From the NCBI RefSeq assembly GCF_007990265.1, contig NZ_BJWH01000012.1:59421-123420 (forward strand): a stretch of DNA of 64,000 bases. Reading direction: 5' to 3'. The notes beneath the pieces are model-generated. The model saw nothing but the letters and a program-made list of their open reading frames with translations. It had not been told where the DNA came from and made no database searches. The DNA comes from Cellulomonas terrae. GTDB lineage: Bacteria > Actinomycetota > Actinomycetes > Actinomycetales > Cellulomonadaceae. Shown in pieces: positions 1 through 8,507 of this stretch. Made by a program: the position numbers and the translations under genes. Within the stretch, counting starts at the first letter, position 1, and each line of letters opens with the position of its first letter.

Positions 1-1
1 G

Positions 2-1111
2 TCGGACCTGCTGGACCGCTGGTTCTCGACGCTGGAGCTGTACCTGCCGGGGTTGTCGATCGGTCGCCGGGACATCACGACGGCGCACACGTTCGACGAG
101 TGCGACGTGCTGGTGTCGCTGGTCAGCGCGGCGTTCGGCCAGCAGCTGCTGACCGACGGACAGGCGGGGCTGGTCATCGCGGACGAGGTGCACAAGTACG
201 GGTCGGCACGACCGGCGGAGACGCTGCGCGCCGGGTTCGCGGCGCGGCTGGGGCTGACGTCGGCGATGGAACGGCAGGACCCGGGGTTCGACGACATCCT
301 GCGGCCCTACTTCGGTGCGGTGCTCGACGGGTGCGACCTGCGCCGCGGCCGGAAGGACGACGTGCTCGCGCCGTTCCGGCTCGCGTTCGTCGCGGTCGAC
401 CTGGACGCGGACGAGCAGGCCGAGCACGACGCCCTGTCCGCGCAGATCACGGAGCTCGCGGGACGTCTCGCCGAGCAGGGGTGCACGCCGCACCGGTTCG
501 TCGAGGACGCCGTCCGCCTCCAGAACGGCTGGCGGGAGAACGCCCGCGCCGCCGCGGACGCCAGCGCGTACCTGCGCGCGGTCAGCACCCGCCGGGACCT
601 GCTGGCGACGTCGTCGGCGAAGCTCGCCGCGGTCGCGACGCTCGGCCCGACGCTCGCGCGGTCCACCCACGCGCTCGTCTTCACGCACACGAAGGACGCC
701 GCCGACGCCGCGGCTGCCGGTCTGCGCACGGCGGGGGTGCCGGCGGCGTGGCTGCACAACGGTCTCGAGCCGGAGGTCCGCCGCAACACCCTGCGCGACC
801 TGCGCGCCGGGCGGCTCCGGGTGCTCACGGCACCGAAGGTGCTCGACGAGGGCCTCGACCTGCCGACCGTCGACGCGGTCGTCCTGCTCGCCGCGAGCCG
901 GTCCTACCGCCAGCTCGTCCAGCGGGTGGGCGCGGTGCTGCCGCCGACGGAGGCCGACCGGCACCCGGTGGTGCTCGTCGTGCACGCGCGCGGGACGGTG
1001 GACGCCGACGACGGCTTCGTCACCGATCTCGCCTCCGTCGCGACGGAGGTGCGGACGTTCGACGTCGGCACCCCGGCCGCCGCGATCGCCGCGTGGTTCG
1101 TCGGCGCCTGA
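2..1111 (+). CDS. DEAD/DEAH-box (XPB-like) helicase, C-terminal part
   Basis: This is the 3' part of a superfamily 2 helicase; the frame is open back to the first base, so the start and Walker A motif lie upstream of the window. The visible 369 residues carry a DEVH-type Walker B (IADEVHKYG) followed by LGLTSAMER, which corresponds to the usual GLTATxER motif III but has lost the Thr-Ala-Thr. The second RecA-like lobe follows, with LVFTHTK, a VLDEGLDLP motif and a QLVQRVGAVL arginine-finger-type motif. The family unwinds or remodels nucleic acid using ATP. The next gene starts 30 bases downstream on the same strand and is also a nuclease/helicase, so the pair is probably co-transcribed and may act in DNA repair or foreign-DNA processing (inference). 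Confidence 0.85.
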   Translation, partial: SDLLDRWFSTLELYLPGLSIGRRDITTAHTFDECDVLVSLVSAAFGQQLLTDGQAGLVIADEVHKYGSARPAETLRAGFAARLGLTSAMERQDPGFDDILRPYFGAVLDGCDLRRGRKDDVLAPFRLAFVAVDLDADEQAEHDALSAQITELAGRLAEQGCTPHRFVEDAVRLQNGWRENARAAADASAYLRAVSTRRDLLATSSAKLAAVATLGPTLARSTHALVFTHTKDAADAAAAGLRTAGVPAAWLHNGLEPEVRRNTLRDLRAGRLRVLTAPKVLDEGLDLPTVDAVVLLAASRSYRQLVQRVGAVLPPTEADRHPVVLVVHARGTVDADDGFVTDLASVATEVRTFDVGTPAAAIAAWFVGA

Positions 1112-1141
1112 CCTGTCCGAGGCGCCCTCTACCCTCGGCGC

Positions 1142-4100
1142 ATGTTCCTTCTCGCCGACGGTGGCCTCGTCCTCAGCCCGAGCGACCTCGCCAACGCCGC
1201 CGCCTGCGAGCTCGCCGTGCTCAGCGACCTCGACGGCGGCCTCGGCTGGTCGCCGCCGGCGCCGCTCGCTGCGGACGCGATGCTGGCCCGGGTGTCGGCG
1301 CTGGGTACGGCCCACGAGCGTGCGGTCCTCGCCGCGTACCGCGCGTCGGGCGACGTCGTCACGATCGCGCGTCCGCGGTTCGACGAGGCCGACGACCGGG
1401 CCGCGCTCGAACGCGTGCAGGCCTCGACGCTCGCGGCGTTGTCGTCGGACGCGGACGTCGTCTACCAGGCCGGGTTCTTCGACGGGCGGTTCACCGGCTG
1501 GGCCGACTTCGTGGTGCGCGAGGGCGATCGCTGGGCGGTGCTCGACACCAAGCTCGCGCGCAGCGTGAAGGTCACGGCGCTGCTGCAGCTGACGGCGTAC
1601 GCGGACCAGCTGCTCAGCGCGGGCGTCCCGGTGACCGACGACGTGCACCTCGTCCTGGGCGACCGGTCCCGGTCCAGCCACCGCCTCGCGGACCTGCTGC
1701 CGCTCTACCGCGAGCGCCGCGCCCGCCTGGAGGACCTGCTCGACGCGCACCGCACCGCGCAGACGCCGGTGACCTGGGGCGATGCCCGCTACCGGGCGTG
1801 CGGGCGGTGCGTGGCCTGCACCGCGCAGGTCGTGGCGCACCGCGACGTCCTGCTGGTGGCAGGGATGCGGTCGACGCAGCGCGCACGGCTGGCGGCGGCC
1901 GGGGTCCGCACGATCGACCAGCTGGCGACGAGCACCGGCGCGGTGGCCGGCATCGGCGTCGCGACGCTGGCCGACCTGCGCCGGCAGGCCGCCCTCCAGG
2001 TCCGGCAGGAGAGCGCGCCGGAGCCCCTCGTCTTCGAGGTCGTCGAGCCCGCGGCGATCAGCGACCTGCCGGAGCCGGACACGGGCGACATCTTCTTCGA
2101 CTTCGAGGGCGACCCGCTCTGGACCGACGACTCGGTCGCCGCCGACGAGCCCGCCGACTGGGGGCTGGAGTACCTGTTCGGGGTGGTGGAGGCGGGCGGT
2201 GCGTTCCGGCCGTTCTGGGCGCACGACCGCGCACAGGAGAAGCAGGCGTTCGTCGACTTCCTGGCCTACGTCGAGAAGCGCCGCGCGGCGCACCCGGGCA
2301 TGCACGTCTACCACTACGCCCCGTACGAGCGGTCGGCGCTGCTCCGGCTCGCGGGCCGGCACGGCGTCGGCGAGGACGCGGTCGACCAGCTGCTGCGCGA
2401 CGGCGTGCTGGTCGACCTGTACGCGACGGTGCGCCGCGGCCTGCGCGTGGGCAGCAGCTCGTACTCGCTGAAGAAGCTGGAGCCGCTGTACATGGGCTCC
2501 CGGACGCGGGAGGGGTCGGCGGTGACGACCGCCACCGACTCCATCACCGAGTACGCGGAGGCGTGCGACCTGCGTGACGCCGGCAACGAGACCGCCTGGC
2601 GGGCGAAGCTCGACGAGATCGGCGAGTACAACCGGTACGACTGCGAGTCGACCCTGCGGCTGCGCGACTGGTTGCTCGCGCACGGTCCCGCGCCGACGGG
2701 GTCCGCGGTGCCCGACGTCGCCGAGCCCGCGGAGGACGACCCGCTGGTGCTCGACGTCCTGGCGCGGGCCGAGCGGCTCGAGGACCCGCGCGACGCGCAG
2801 GCGCTCCGGATGCTCGCCGCCGCCGTCGGCTATCACCGACGCGAGGAGAAGCCGTTCTGGTGGGCGCACTTCGACCGGCTCCAGGCCGACCCGGCGGAGT
2901 GGATGGACCCGCGCGGCACGCTGCTCGTCGACGGGACGCCGGAGGTGCTGGAGGACTGGGGCATCGGCCCCGGCAGGCAGACCTTCAGCCGGGTGCTGCG
3001 GGTCGCGGGCCACCTCGAACCAGGCAGCGACCTGCGCGCGGGCAGCAAGGCGTACGCGCTGTACGACGCCCCGCCCACCTACGCGAAGACCTCGACCACC
3101 GGGCACCGCGGGTGGACGCAGAGCGTCGAGATCCTCGAGGTGACCTCGCAGCGCGCACCGGACTCGTCGTCGGGAACCCGCGACGTCCTGCGGATCGTCG
3201 AACGGCTCCCCAAGAACGCGGTCCCGGAGCCCTGCCTGCCGATGGCTCTCGCGCCGTCGGCACCGCCGCAGACGACGACCATCGTCGCCGCCATCCGCAC
3301 CTTGGTGGAGGGCCTCGGCGACGCCCTGCCACCGCTGCCGGCCGTCGACCTGCTGCGCCGCGTCCCGCCGCGCACCCGGGCGCTCCCGCTCCCCCGGCCC
3401 GACGACGTCACCGGCACCACGGAGGCGATCATCGACGCGGTGCTCGACCTGGACGGCTCGTACCTGGCCGTGCAGGGACCACCGGGCACCGGCAAGACCT
3501 ACACCGGCGGTCACGTCGTCGCGGCGCTCGCGGCGCAGGGCTGGAAGGTGGGCGTGGTCGCGCAGTCGCACGCGGTGGTCGAGAACCTGCTGCGTGCGGT
3601 GAACGACGCCGGGCTCGCGGCGGAGCACATCGGCAAGAAGGCGCAGGACACGCACCCCGACGACGCCGTGTGGGAGTCCCTGCCGCAGGGCCGGCACGCG
3701 GTCGCGTTCCACGCCCGCCAGCCCGGCGGCTTCGTCATCGGCGGCACGAAGTGGGACTTCACCAGCAGGGACCGGGTGCCTGACGGCCTGTTCGACCTGC
3801 TGGTCATCGACGAGGCGGGCCAGTTCTCGCTCGCGGACACGATCGCCGTGTCGACGGCGGCGCGGAACCTGCTGCTCCTCGGTGACCCGCAGCAGCTGCC
3901 GCAGGTGACCCAGGGCCGGCACCCGGAGCCGGTGGACCGGTCCGCGCTCGGCTGGCTCGTCGACGGCGCCGACACGCTGCCCGACGAGCTCGGCTACTTC
4001 CTGGCCCGCACGTGGCGGATGCACCCGGAGCTCTGCGCGGCCGTCTCGCACCTGTCGTACGAGGACCGGCTCGCCGCGGTCCCGGAGACGGCCCAGCGGT

Positions 4101-4621
4101 CGCTCGACGGGGTCGCGCCGGGGCTGCGGACGATCGTCGTCGAGCACGCCGGCAACGCGGTGTCGTCGCCCGAGGAGGCCGCGGTGGTCGTCGAGCAGGT
4201 CCGTGGCCTGCTCGGCCGCGCGTGGACCGACGGCACCACCCGGCCGCTGACCGGGCACGACATCCTCGTGGTCGCTCCGTACAACGCGCAGGTCTGGACC
4301 GTCCGGCGCGCCCTGGAGGCCGCGGGCATCACGGACGTGCGCGTGGGGACCGTCGACAGGTTCCAGGGGCAGCAGGCGGCCGTCGTCCTGGTCACCCTGT
4401 GCGCGTCGTCGGCCGACGAGGTCCCCCGCGGGATGGAGTTCCTGCTGAACCGCAACCGGCTCAACGTGGCCGTCTCGCGCGCGCAGTGGTGCGCGGTCGT
4501 CGTGCGCTCCGCCCGCCTGACCGACTACCTGCCCACCCGCCCGGAGACCCTCGCAGAGCTGGGCGCGTTCATCGGCCTGTGCACGGCCGCTCACCGCGCG
4601 CAGGAGCCCGACAGCGGGTAG
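1142..4621 (+). CDS. TM0106-family RecB-like nuclease fused to DEDD exonuclease and SF1 helicase
   Basis: This 1159-residue protein joins several nucleic-acid modules. Residues about 115-140 hold a PD-(D/E)xK nuclease core (D122, then LDTK with D135 and K137). A cysteine cluster CxxCxxC follows (C220, C223, C226), as in iron-sulphur RecB-like nucleases, then a helix-hairpin-helix-like stretch. An RNase H-like exonuclease segment begins at DIFFDFEG (D320, E322) and continues to YNRYDCEST. The C-terminal half is a DNA2/Upf1-like helicase with Walker A GPPGTGKT (K785), Walker B DEAG (890-893) and late motifs NRLNVAVSRA. This architecture matches the TM0106 family (TIGR03491). Its physiological role is not established; DNA repair or processing of invading DNA is inferred. 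The ATG is 30 bases after the preceding helicase. Confidence 0.88.
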   Translation: MFLLADGGLVLSPSDLANAAACELAVLSDLDGGLGWSPPAPLAADAMLARVSALGTAHERAVLAAYRASGDVVTIARPRFDEADDRAALERVQASTLAALSSDADVVYQAGFFDGRFTGWADFVVREGDRWAVLDTKLARSVKVTALLQLTAYADQLLSAGVPVTDDVHLVLGDRSRSSHRLADLLPLYRERRARLEDLLDAHRTAQTPVTWGDARYRACGRCVACTAQVVAHRDVLLVAGMRSTQRARLAAAGVRTIDQLATSTGAVAGIGVATLADLRRQAALQVRQESAPEPLVFEVVEPAAISDLPEPDTGDIFFDFEGDPLWTDDSVAADEPADWGLEYLFGVVEAGGAFRPFWAHDRAQEKQAFVDFLAYVEKRRAAHPGMHVYHYAPYERSALLRLAGRHGVGEDAVDQLLRDGVLVDLYATVRRGLRVGSSSYSLKKLEPLYMGSRTREGSAVTTATDSITEYAEACDLRDAGNETAWRAKLDEIGEYNRYDCESTLRLRDWLLAHGPAPTGSAVPDVAEPAEDDPLVLDVLARAERLEDPRDAQALRMLAAAVGYHRREEKPFWWAHFDRLQADPAEWMDPRGTLLVDGTPEVLEDWGIGPGRQTFSRVLRVAGHLEPGSDLRAGSKAYALYDAPPTYAKTSTTGHRGWTQSVEILEVTSQRAPDSSSGTRDVLRIVERLPKNAVPEPCLPMALAPSAPPQTTTIVAAIRTLVEGLGDALPPLPAVDLLRRVPPRTRALPLPRPDDVTGTTEAIIDAVLDLDGSYLAVQGPPGTGKTYTGGHVVAALAAQGWKVGVVAQSHAVVENLLRAVNDAGLAAEHIGKKAQDTHPDDAVWESLPQGRHAVAFHARQPGGFVIGGTKWDFTSRDRVPDGLFDLLVIDEAGQFSLADTIAVSTAARNLLLLGDPQQLPQVTQGRHPEPVDRSALGWLVDGADTLPDELGYFLARTWRMHPELCAAVSHLSYEDRLAAVPETAQRSLDGVAPGLRTIVVEHAGNAVSSPEEAAVVVEQVRGLLGRAWTDGTTRPLTGHDILVVAPYNAQVWTVRRALEAAGITDVRVGTVDRFQGQQAAVVLVTLCASSADEVPRGMEFLLNRNRLNVAVSRAQWCAVVVRSARLTDYLPTRPETLAELGAFIGLCTAAHRAQEPDSG

Positions 4622-4632
4622 AACCGATCCCC

Positions 4633-5664
4633 ATGACCATCGTCGGATTCCACAACTCGCACGAGCAGGTCCACCCCGCAGCCCTCCTCGCGGCCACCCA
4701 GCGCGCGGAGCAGGCCGGGTTCGACGCCGCCATGTGCTCGGACCACTGGGCGCCCTGGTCGGTCCGGCAGGGGCACTCCGGGTTCGCCTGGACGTGGCTC
4801 GGCGCGGCGCTGGCGACGACCGGGCTGCCGCTCGGCGCCGTGAACGCACCGGGCCAGCGGTACCACCCGGCGATCATCGCGCAGGCCGCGGCGACGCTGG
4901 CCGCGATGTTCCCCGGACGGTTCTGGGTGGCGCTGGGCTCGGGCGAGAACGTCAACGAGCACATCACCGGCGGGCGCTGGCCCGCGAAGGCGGAGCGGGA
5001 CGCTCGTCTGCGCGAGTGCGTCGAGGTGATCCGGGCGCTGCTGGACGGCGAGGAGGTCACGCACGACGGGCTGGTCACGGTGGACCGCGCCAAGCTGTGG
5101 ACGCTCCCCGACACCAAGCCGCTGCTCATCGGCCCCGCGGTGACGCCCGCGACGGCCCGCGCGCACGCCTCCTGGGCCGACGGGCTCGTCACGGTCAACC
5201 AGCCGCCCGAGGTCCTCGAGCAGGTGGTGCAGGAGTACCGCGACGCGGGTGGGCGCGGCGCGCTGAACCTGCAGGTGCACGTGTCGTGGGCGCCGTCCGC
5301 GGAGACCGCGCTCGCCGTGGCCCGGGACCAGATGGCCGGCCAGGTGTTCGGTCCGCCGGTGGCGTGGGACCTGGACACCCCCGAGGCGTTCGACTCCCTC
5401 GGCCAGCACGTCGGCGACGACGCCCTGCACCGCAGCGTGCTCGTCGACCACGACCCGGCGCGCCTGGCCGACCGCATCAGCGAGCTCGTGGCCATCGGCT
5501 TCGACGCCGTCTACCTGCACCAGGTCGCGACGGACCCCGCCCCGAGCGACGAGAAGCACGACGACGCCGCGCCCACGCGCACCCCGCGCAGCGCGACCCT
5601 CGACGCGTTCGTCGACATGGCCGCCGAGCACCTCCTCCCCCAGCTGAAGCAGGTGACCGCATGA
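4633..5664 (+). CDS. LLM-class flavin oxidoreductase (TIGR03885-like, non-F420)
   Basis: A 343-residue luciferase-like monooxygenase-fold protein with typical landmarks: early FHNSHEQ, AGFDAAMCSDHW, a FWVALGSGENVNEH segment and DGLVTVNQP. It most resembles the probable non-F420 flavinoid oxidoreductases of TIGR03885, a family recalled to sit beside trehalose-synthase-like glycosidases. That is the case here: its TGA overlaps the ATG of the next gene (ATGA), so the two are translationally coupled. The substrate is unknown. The ATG at 4633 was chosen because conservation begins at TIVGFHNSHEQ and it lies just after the upstream stop. Confidence 0.85.
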   Translation: MTIVGFHNSHEQVHPAALLAATQRAEQAGFDAAMCSDHWAPWSVRQGHSGFAWTWLGAALATTGLPLGAVNAPGQRYHPAIIAQAAATLAAMFPGRFWVALGSGENVNEHITGGRWPAKAERDARLRECVEVIRALLDGEEVTHDGLVTVDRAKLWTLPDTKPLLIGPAVTPATARAHASWADGLVTVNQPPEVLEQVVQEYRDAGGRGALNLQVHVSWAPSAETALAVARDQMAGQVFGPPVAWDLDTPEAFDSLGQHVGDDALHRSVLVDHDPARLADRISELVAIGFDAVYLHQVATDPAPSDEKHDDAAPTRTPRSATLDAFVDMAAEHLLPQLKQVTA

Positions 5665-7343
5665 GGATCCACGACACCGGCGACCTCTGGTGGAAGAACG
5701 CCGTCATCTACTGCCTGGACGTCGAGACGTTCATGGACTGGAACGACGACGGCATCGGCGACCTGCCGGGGCTGGTCCAGCGCATCGACCACCTGGCCGA
5801 CCTCGGCGTCACGTGCCTGTGGCTCACGCCGTTCTACCCGACGGCGGACTACGACGACGGCTACGACATCTCCGACTTCTACGGGGTCGACCCTCGCCTC
5901 GGCGACGCGGGCGACCTGGTCGAGGTGATCCGCACCGCGAAGGACCGCGGGATCCGGGTGATCGTCGACCTCGTCGTGAACCACACCTCCGAGAAGCACC
6001 CGTGGTTCCAGAGCGCTCGCAGGAGCAAGGACAGCCCGTTCCACGACTTCTACGTGTGGCGCACGGACAAGCCACCGTCGACGAAGGACAAGGTCGTCTT
6101 CCCCGACAAGGAGACGGGCATCTGGACCAAGAACGACGCCACCGGCGAGTGGTACCGGCACACCTTCTACCACCAGCAGCCGGACCTGAACACGGCGAAC
6201 CCGCAGGTCAGGGACGCGATCGCGAAGGTCATCGGGTACTGGGCGGAGCTCGGCCTGAGCGGCTTCCGCGTCGACGCCGTGCCGTTCTTCCTGGCCGACG
6301 CCGCCAAGACCCCGGGCGACAAGGTCGAGGACAAGCACGACTTCCTCAAGGAGCTGCGAGCGTTCCTGACCCGTCGGGTGGGCGACGCGATCCTCATGGG
6401 CGAGGTCAACCTGCCGTACGAGGAGCAGAAGCTCTACTTCGGCGGCGACGGCGCGGACAGCGACCAGCTGACCCTCCAGTTCGACTTCATCGGGATGCAG
6501 AACCTGTACCTGGCGCTCGCCCGGCAGGACGCGCGGCCCATCGCGAAGGCCCTCGACGCACGGCCGGAGATCCCGCACGACGCCCAGTGGGCCACGTTCG
6601 TGCGCAACCACGACGAGCTCACCCTGGACAAGCTCGCGGAGGACGAGAAGCAGGAGGTGTTCGCCGCCTTCGGCCCGGACCCCGACATGCAGCTCTACGA
6701 CCGCGGCCTGCGCCGACGCCTCCCGACGATGCTCGGCGGCGACCCTCGCCGCATCCGGATGGTCTACTCGCTGCTCTTCTCCCTGCCCGGCACCCCCGTG
6801 CTCTTCTACGGCGAGGAGATCGGCATGGGCGAGAACCTGGCGGCCGAGGGACGGCTCGCGGTCCGCACCCCGATGCAGTGGACGTCGGGTCTCAACGGCG
6901 GGTTCTCCCGTGCGCCGAAGCGGTCGCTGTCCGGGCCGGTCACCGAGGGCGGCTTCGCCCCCGAGCACGTCAACGTCGCCGACCAGCGGCGCGACCCCGA
7001 CTCGCTCCTGACCTTCGTGCAGCTCCTGGTCCGGCGGTACCGCGAGTGCCCCGAGCTCGGCTGGACCACCCGCGCGGAGATCCTCGACCAGCCGCACCCG
7101 GCCGTCCTCGCCCACCGCAGCACCTGGGACGACGGGTCGCTCGTCGCGCTGCACAACCTGGGCACCGAGCCCGCGATGGTGCCGTTGCAGCTCGCCGACT
7201 GCGACGACACCGTCCGGCTGGTCGACCTGCTCCAGGACGGCTCGTGCACCATCGACGCGAAGGGCCGCACGGAGGTCGAGCTGGACGGCTACGGGTACCG
7301 CTGGCTGCGCGTGGTCCGCGAGCACGACCGCCGCCTGCTGTGA
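5661..7343 (+). CDS. GH13 trehalose synthase / alpha-amylase-like enzyme
   Basis: A 560-residue glycoside hydrolase family 13 enzyme of the trehalose-synthase type (maltose-trehalose isomerisation). It has the N-terminal WWKNAVIYCLDV and DDGIGDLPGL segments. Catalytic residues are in place: nucleophile D205 (GFRVDAV), acid/base E248 (GEVNLP) and the transition-state Asp D318 (RNHDEL). A C-terminal beta domain follows (ALHNLGTEPA). No signal peptide is visible, so it is cytoplasmic. No maltokinase domain is fused and none is adjacent. It overlaps the upstream flavoprotein by four bases. Hydrolysis or another alpha-glucan activity cannot be excluded from sequence alone. Confidence 0.87.
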   Translation: MRIHDTGDLWWKNAVIYCLDVETFMDWNDDGIGDLPGLVQRIDHLADLGVTCLWLTPFYPTADYDDGYDISDFYGVDPRLGDAGDLVEVIRTAKDRGIRVIVDLVVNHTSEKHPWFQSARRSKDSPFHDFYVWRTDKPPSTKDKVVFPDKETGIWTKNDATGEWYRHTFYHQQPDLNTANPQVRDAIAKVIGYWAELGLSGFRVDAVPFFLADAAKTPGDKVEDKHDFLKELRAFLTRRVGDAILMGEVNLPYEEQKLYFGGDGADSDQLTLQFDFIGMQNLYLALARQDARPIAKALDARPEIPHDAQWATFVRNHDELTLDKLAEDEKQEVFAAFGPDPDMQLYDRGLRRRLPTMLGGDPRRIRMVYSLLFSLPGTPVLFYGEEIGMGENLAAEGRLAVRTPMQWTSGLNGGFSRAPKRSLSGPVTEGGFAPEHVNVADQRRDPDSLLTFVQLLVRRYRECPELGWTTRAEILDQPHPAVLAHRSTWDDGSLVALHNLGTEPAMVPLQLADCDDTVRLVDLLQDGSCTIDAKGRTEVELDGYGYRWLRVVREHDRRLL

Positions 7344-7359
7344 CCGACTGAACCGTTTC

Positions 7360-7380
7360 GGGCCGCTCGCTGCGCGGCCC
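7360..7380 (+). terminator. Hairpin after the GH13 gene
   Basis: A perfect 7-bp stem (GGGCCGC/GCGGCCC) with a 7-base loop lies 17 bases after the GH13 stop codon. There is no T tract, which is common for GC-rich actinomycete hairpins. It probably separates this two-gene unit from the FKBP gene. Confidence 0.45.
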
Positions 7381-7465
7381 ACTCAGCAGACTCCCAGCAA
7401 TCTCGCGTACCGTGCCGAGGTCCGCCGCCTCCCCGGGCGGGACCCGAACCCGACGGAGGACCCTC

Positions 7466-8410
7466 GTGCGCCGCACGACCACCGCCCGCCGCGGCCTCGC
7501 CGCAGCAGCCCTCACCCTGTCCCTCGGCCTCGCGCTGACCGCCTGCGCCGGAGGCTCCGGCGACGACCCGTCGCCCTCGTCGTCGACGACGTCGACCGCG
7601 AACCCGGCCGACGTGGCGGCGCTCGCCAAGGTCGAGGTCGAGGGCGAGGCCGGCAGCAAGCCCACCATCACGCTCCCGGAGACGCCGTTCGAGGTCTCCG
7701 CCCTCACGGTGCGCGTGGTCGACGAGGGTGACGGCGACGTCATCGAGGAGGGCCAGACCCTCTCCATCCAGACGACCGCCGTCAACGGCGCGGACGGCAG
7801 CGAGCTCGGCGACACGTACGCGACGGCGCCCGAGAAGATCGTCGCGGACGAGAACCTGCTCCCCGAGCTGCACGACGCGCTCGTCGGCCAGAAGGTCGGC
7901 GTCCGCATCCTGTTCGCCCTCCCCGCCGAGGCCGGCACCAACGTCGTCGTCGGCGAGGTCGTCGAGGCCAAGGACACCCCGAAGCCGCTCGACGGCCCCG
8001 AGGGTGAGGCCGTGACGCCCGCCGCAGGCCTGCCGACCGTCACGCTGGACGCCGACGGCAAGCCGTCGATCACCCCGGTCGCCGGCCCGGCACCGACCGA
8101 GCTCGTCGTGCAGCCCCTCATCAAGGGCACCGGCGCCGAGGTGACCGAGGACCAGACGCTCACCGTCAACTACACCGGCTGGCTCTGGGACGGCACGCAG
8201 TTCGACTCGTCCTGGGACTCGGGCGAGCCCGTGCAGTTCGCGCTCACCGGCGTCATCCCGGGCTGGACGCAGGGCCTCGCCGGCCAGACCGTCGGCAGCC
8301 AGGTGCTCCTGGTCATCCCGCCGGCGCTGGGCTACGGCGACCAGGCGAGCGAGTCCATCCCCGCGGGCTCCACGCTGATCTTCGTCGTGGACATCCTCGC
8401 GGCCAGCTGA
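7466..8410 (+). CDS. Tandem-FKBP peptidyl-prolyl isomerase lipoprotein
   Basis: A 314-residue secreted lipoprotein. A twin-arginine-rich N-terminus and hydrophobic segment end in the lipobox LTAC, predicting attachment to the outer face of the membrane. The C-terminal ~100 residues form a canonical FKBP domain (VNYTGWLWDGTQFDSSW, FALTGVIPGW, IPPALGYG). Residues about 70-180 look like a second, degenerate FKBP repeat (VRVVDEGDGD, ALVGQKVG). FKBPs catalyse cis-trans isomerisation at prolyl bonds and help fold exported proteins. The GTG at 7466 is preferred over the longer frame because GGAGGA sits five bases upstream and the signal peptide begins there. Confidence 0.88.
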   Translation: MRRTTTARRGLAAAALTLSLGLALTACAGGSGDDPSPSSSTTSTANPADVAALAKVEVEGEAGSKPTITLPETPFEVSALTVRVVDEGDGDVIEEGQTLSIQTTAVNGADGSELGDTYATAPEKIVADENLLPELHDALVGQKVGVRILFALPAEAGTNVVVGEVVEAKDTPKPLDGPEGEAVTPAAGLPTVTLDADGKPSITPVAGPAPTELVVQPLIKGTGAEVTEDQTLTVNYTGWLWDGTQFDSSWDSGEPVQFALTGVIPGWTQGLAGQTVGSQVLLVIPPALGYGDQASESIPAGSTLIFVVDILAAS

Positions 8411-8432
8411 CACCAGCACACCGCACCACCTC

Positions 8433-8461
8433 GAGCCCGGGACGCCTCGCGTCCCGGGCTC
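8433..8461 (+). terminator. Strong hairpin between FKBP gene and EF-G2 gene
   Basis: A perfect 12-bp stem (GAGCCCGGGACG paired with its complement) and a 5-base loop lie 22 bases after the FKBP stop. No T tract follows. A good candidate for a GC-rich terminator. Confidence 0.65.
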
Positions 8462-8507
8462 GTGGCGTCCTAGGGTGGCGTTCTGGACCCGGACGGGGAG
8501 AAGAACC

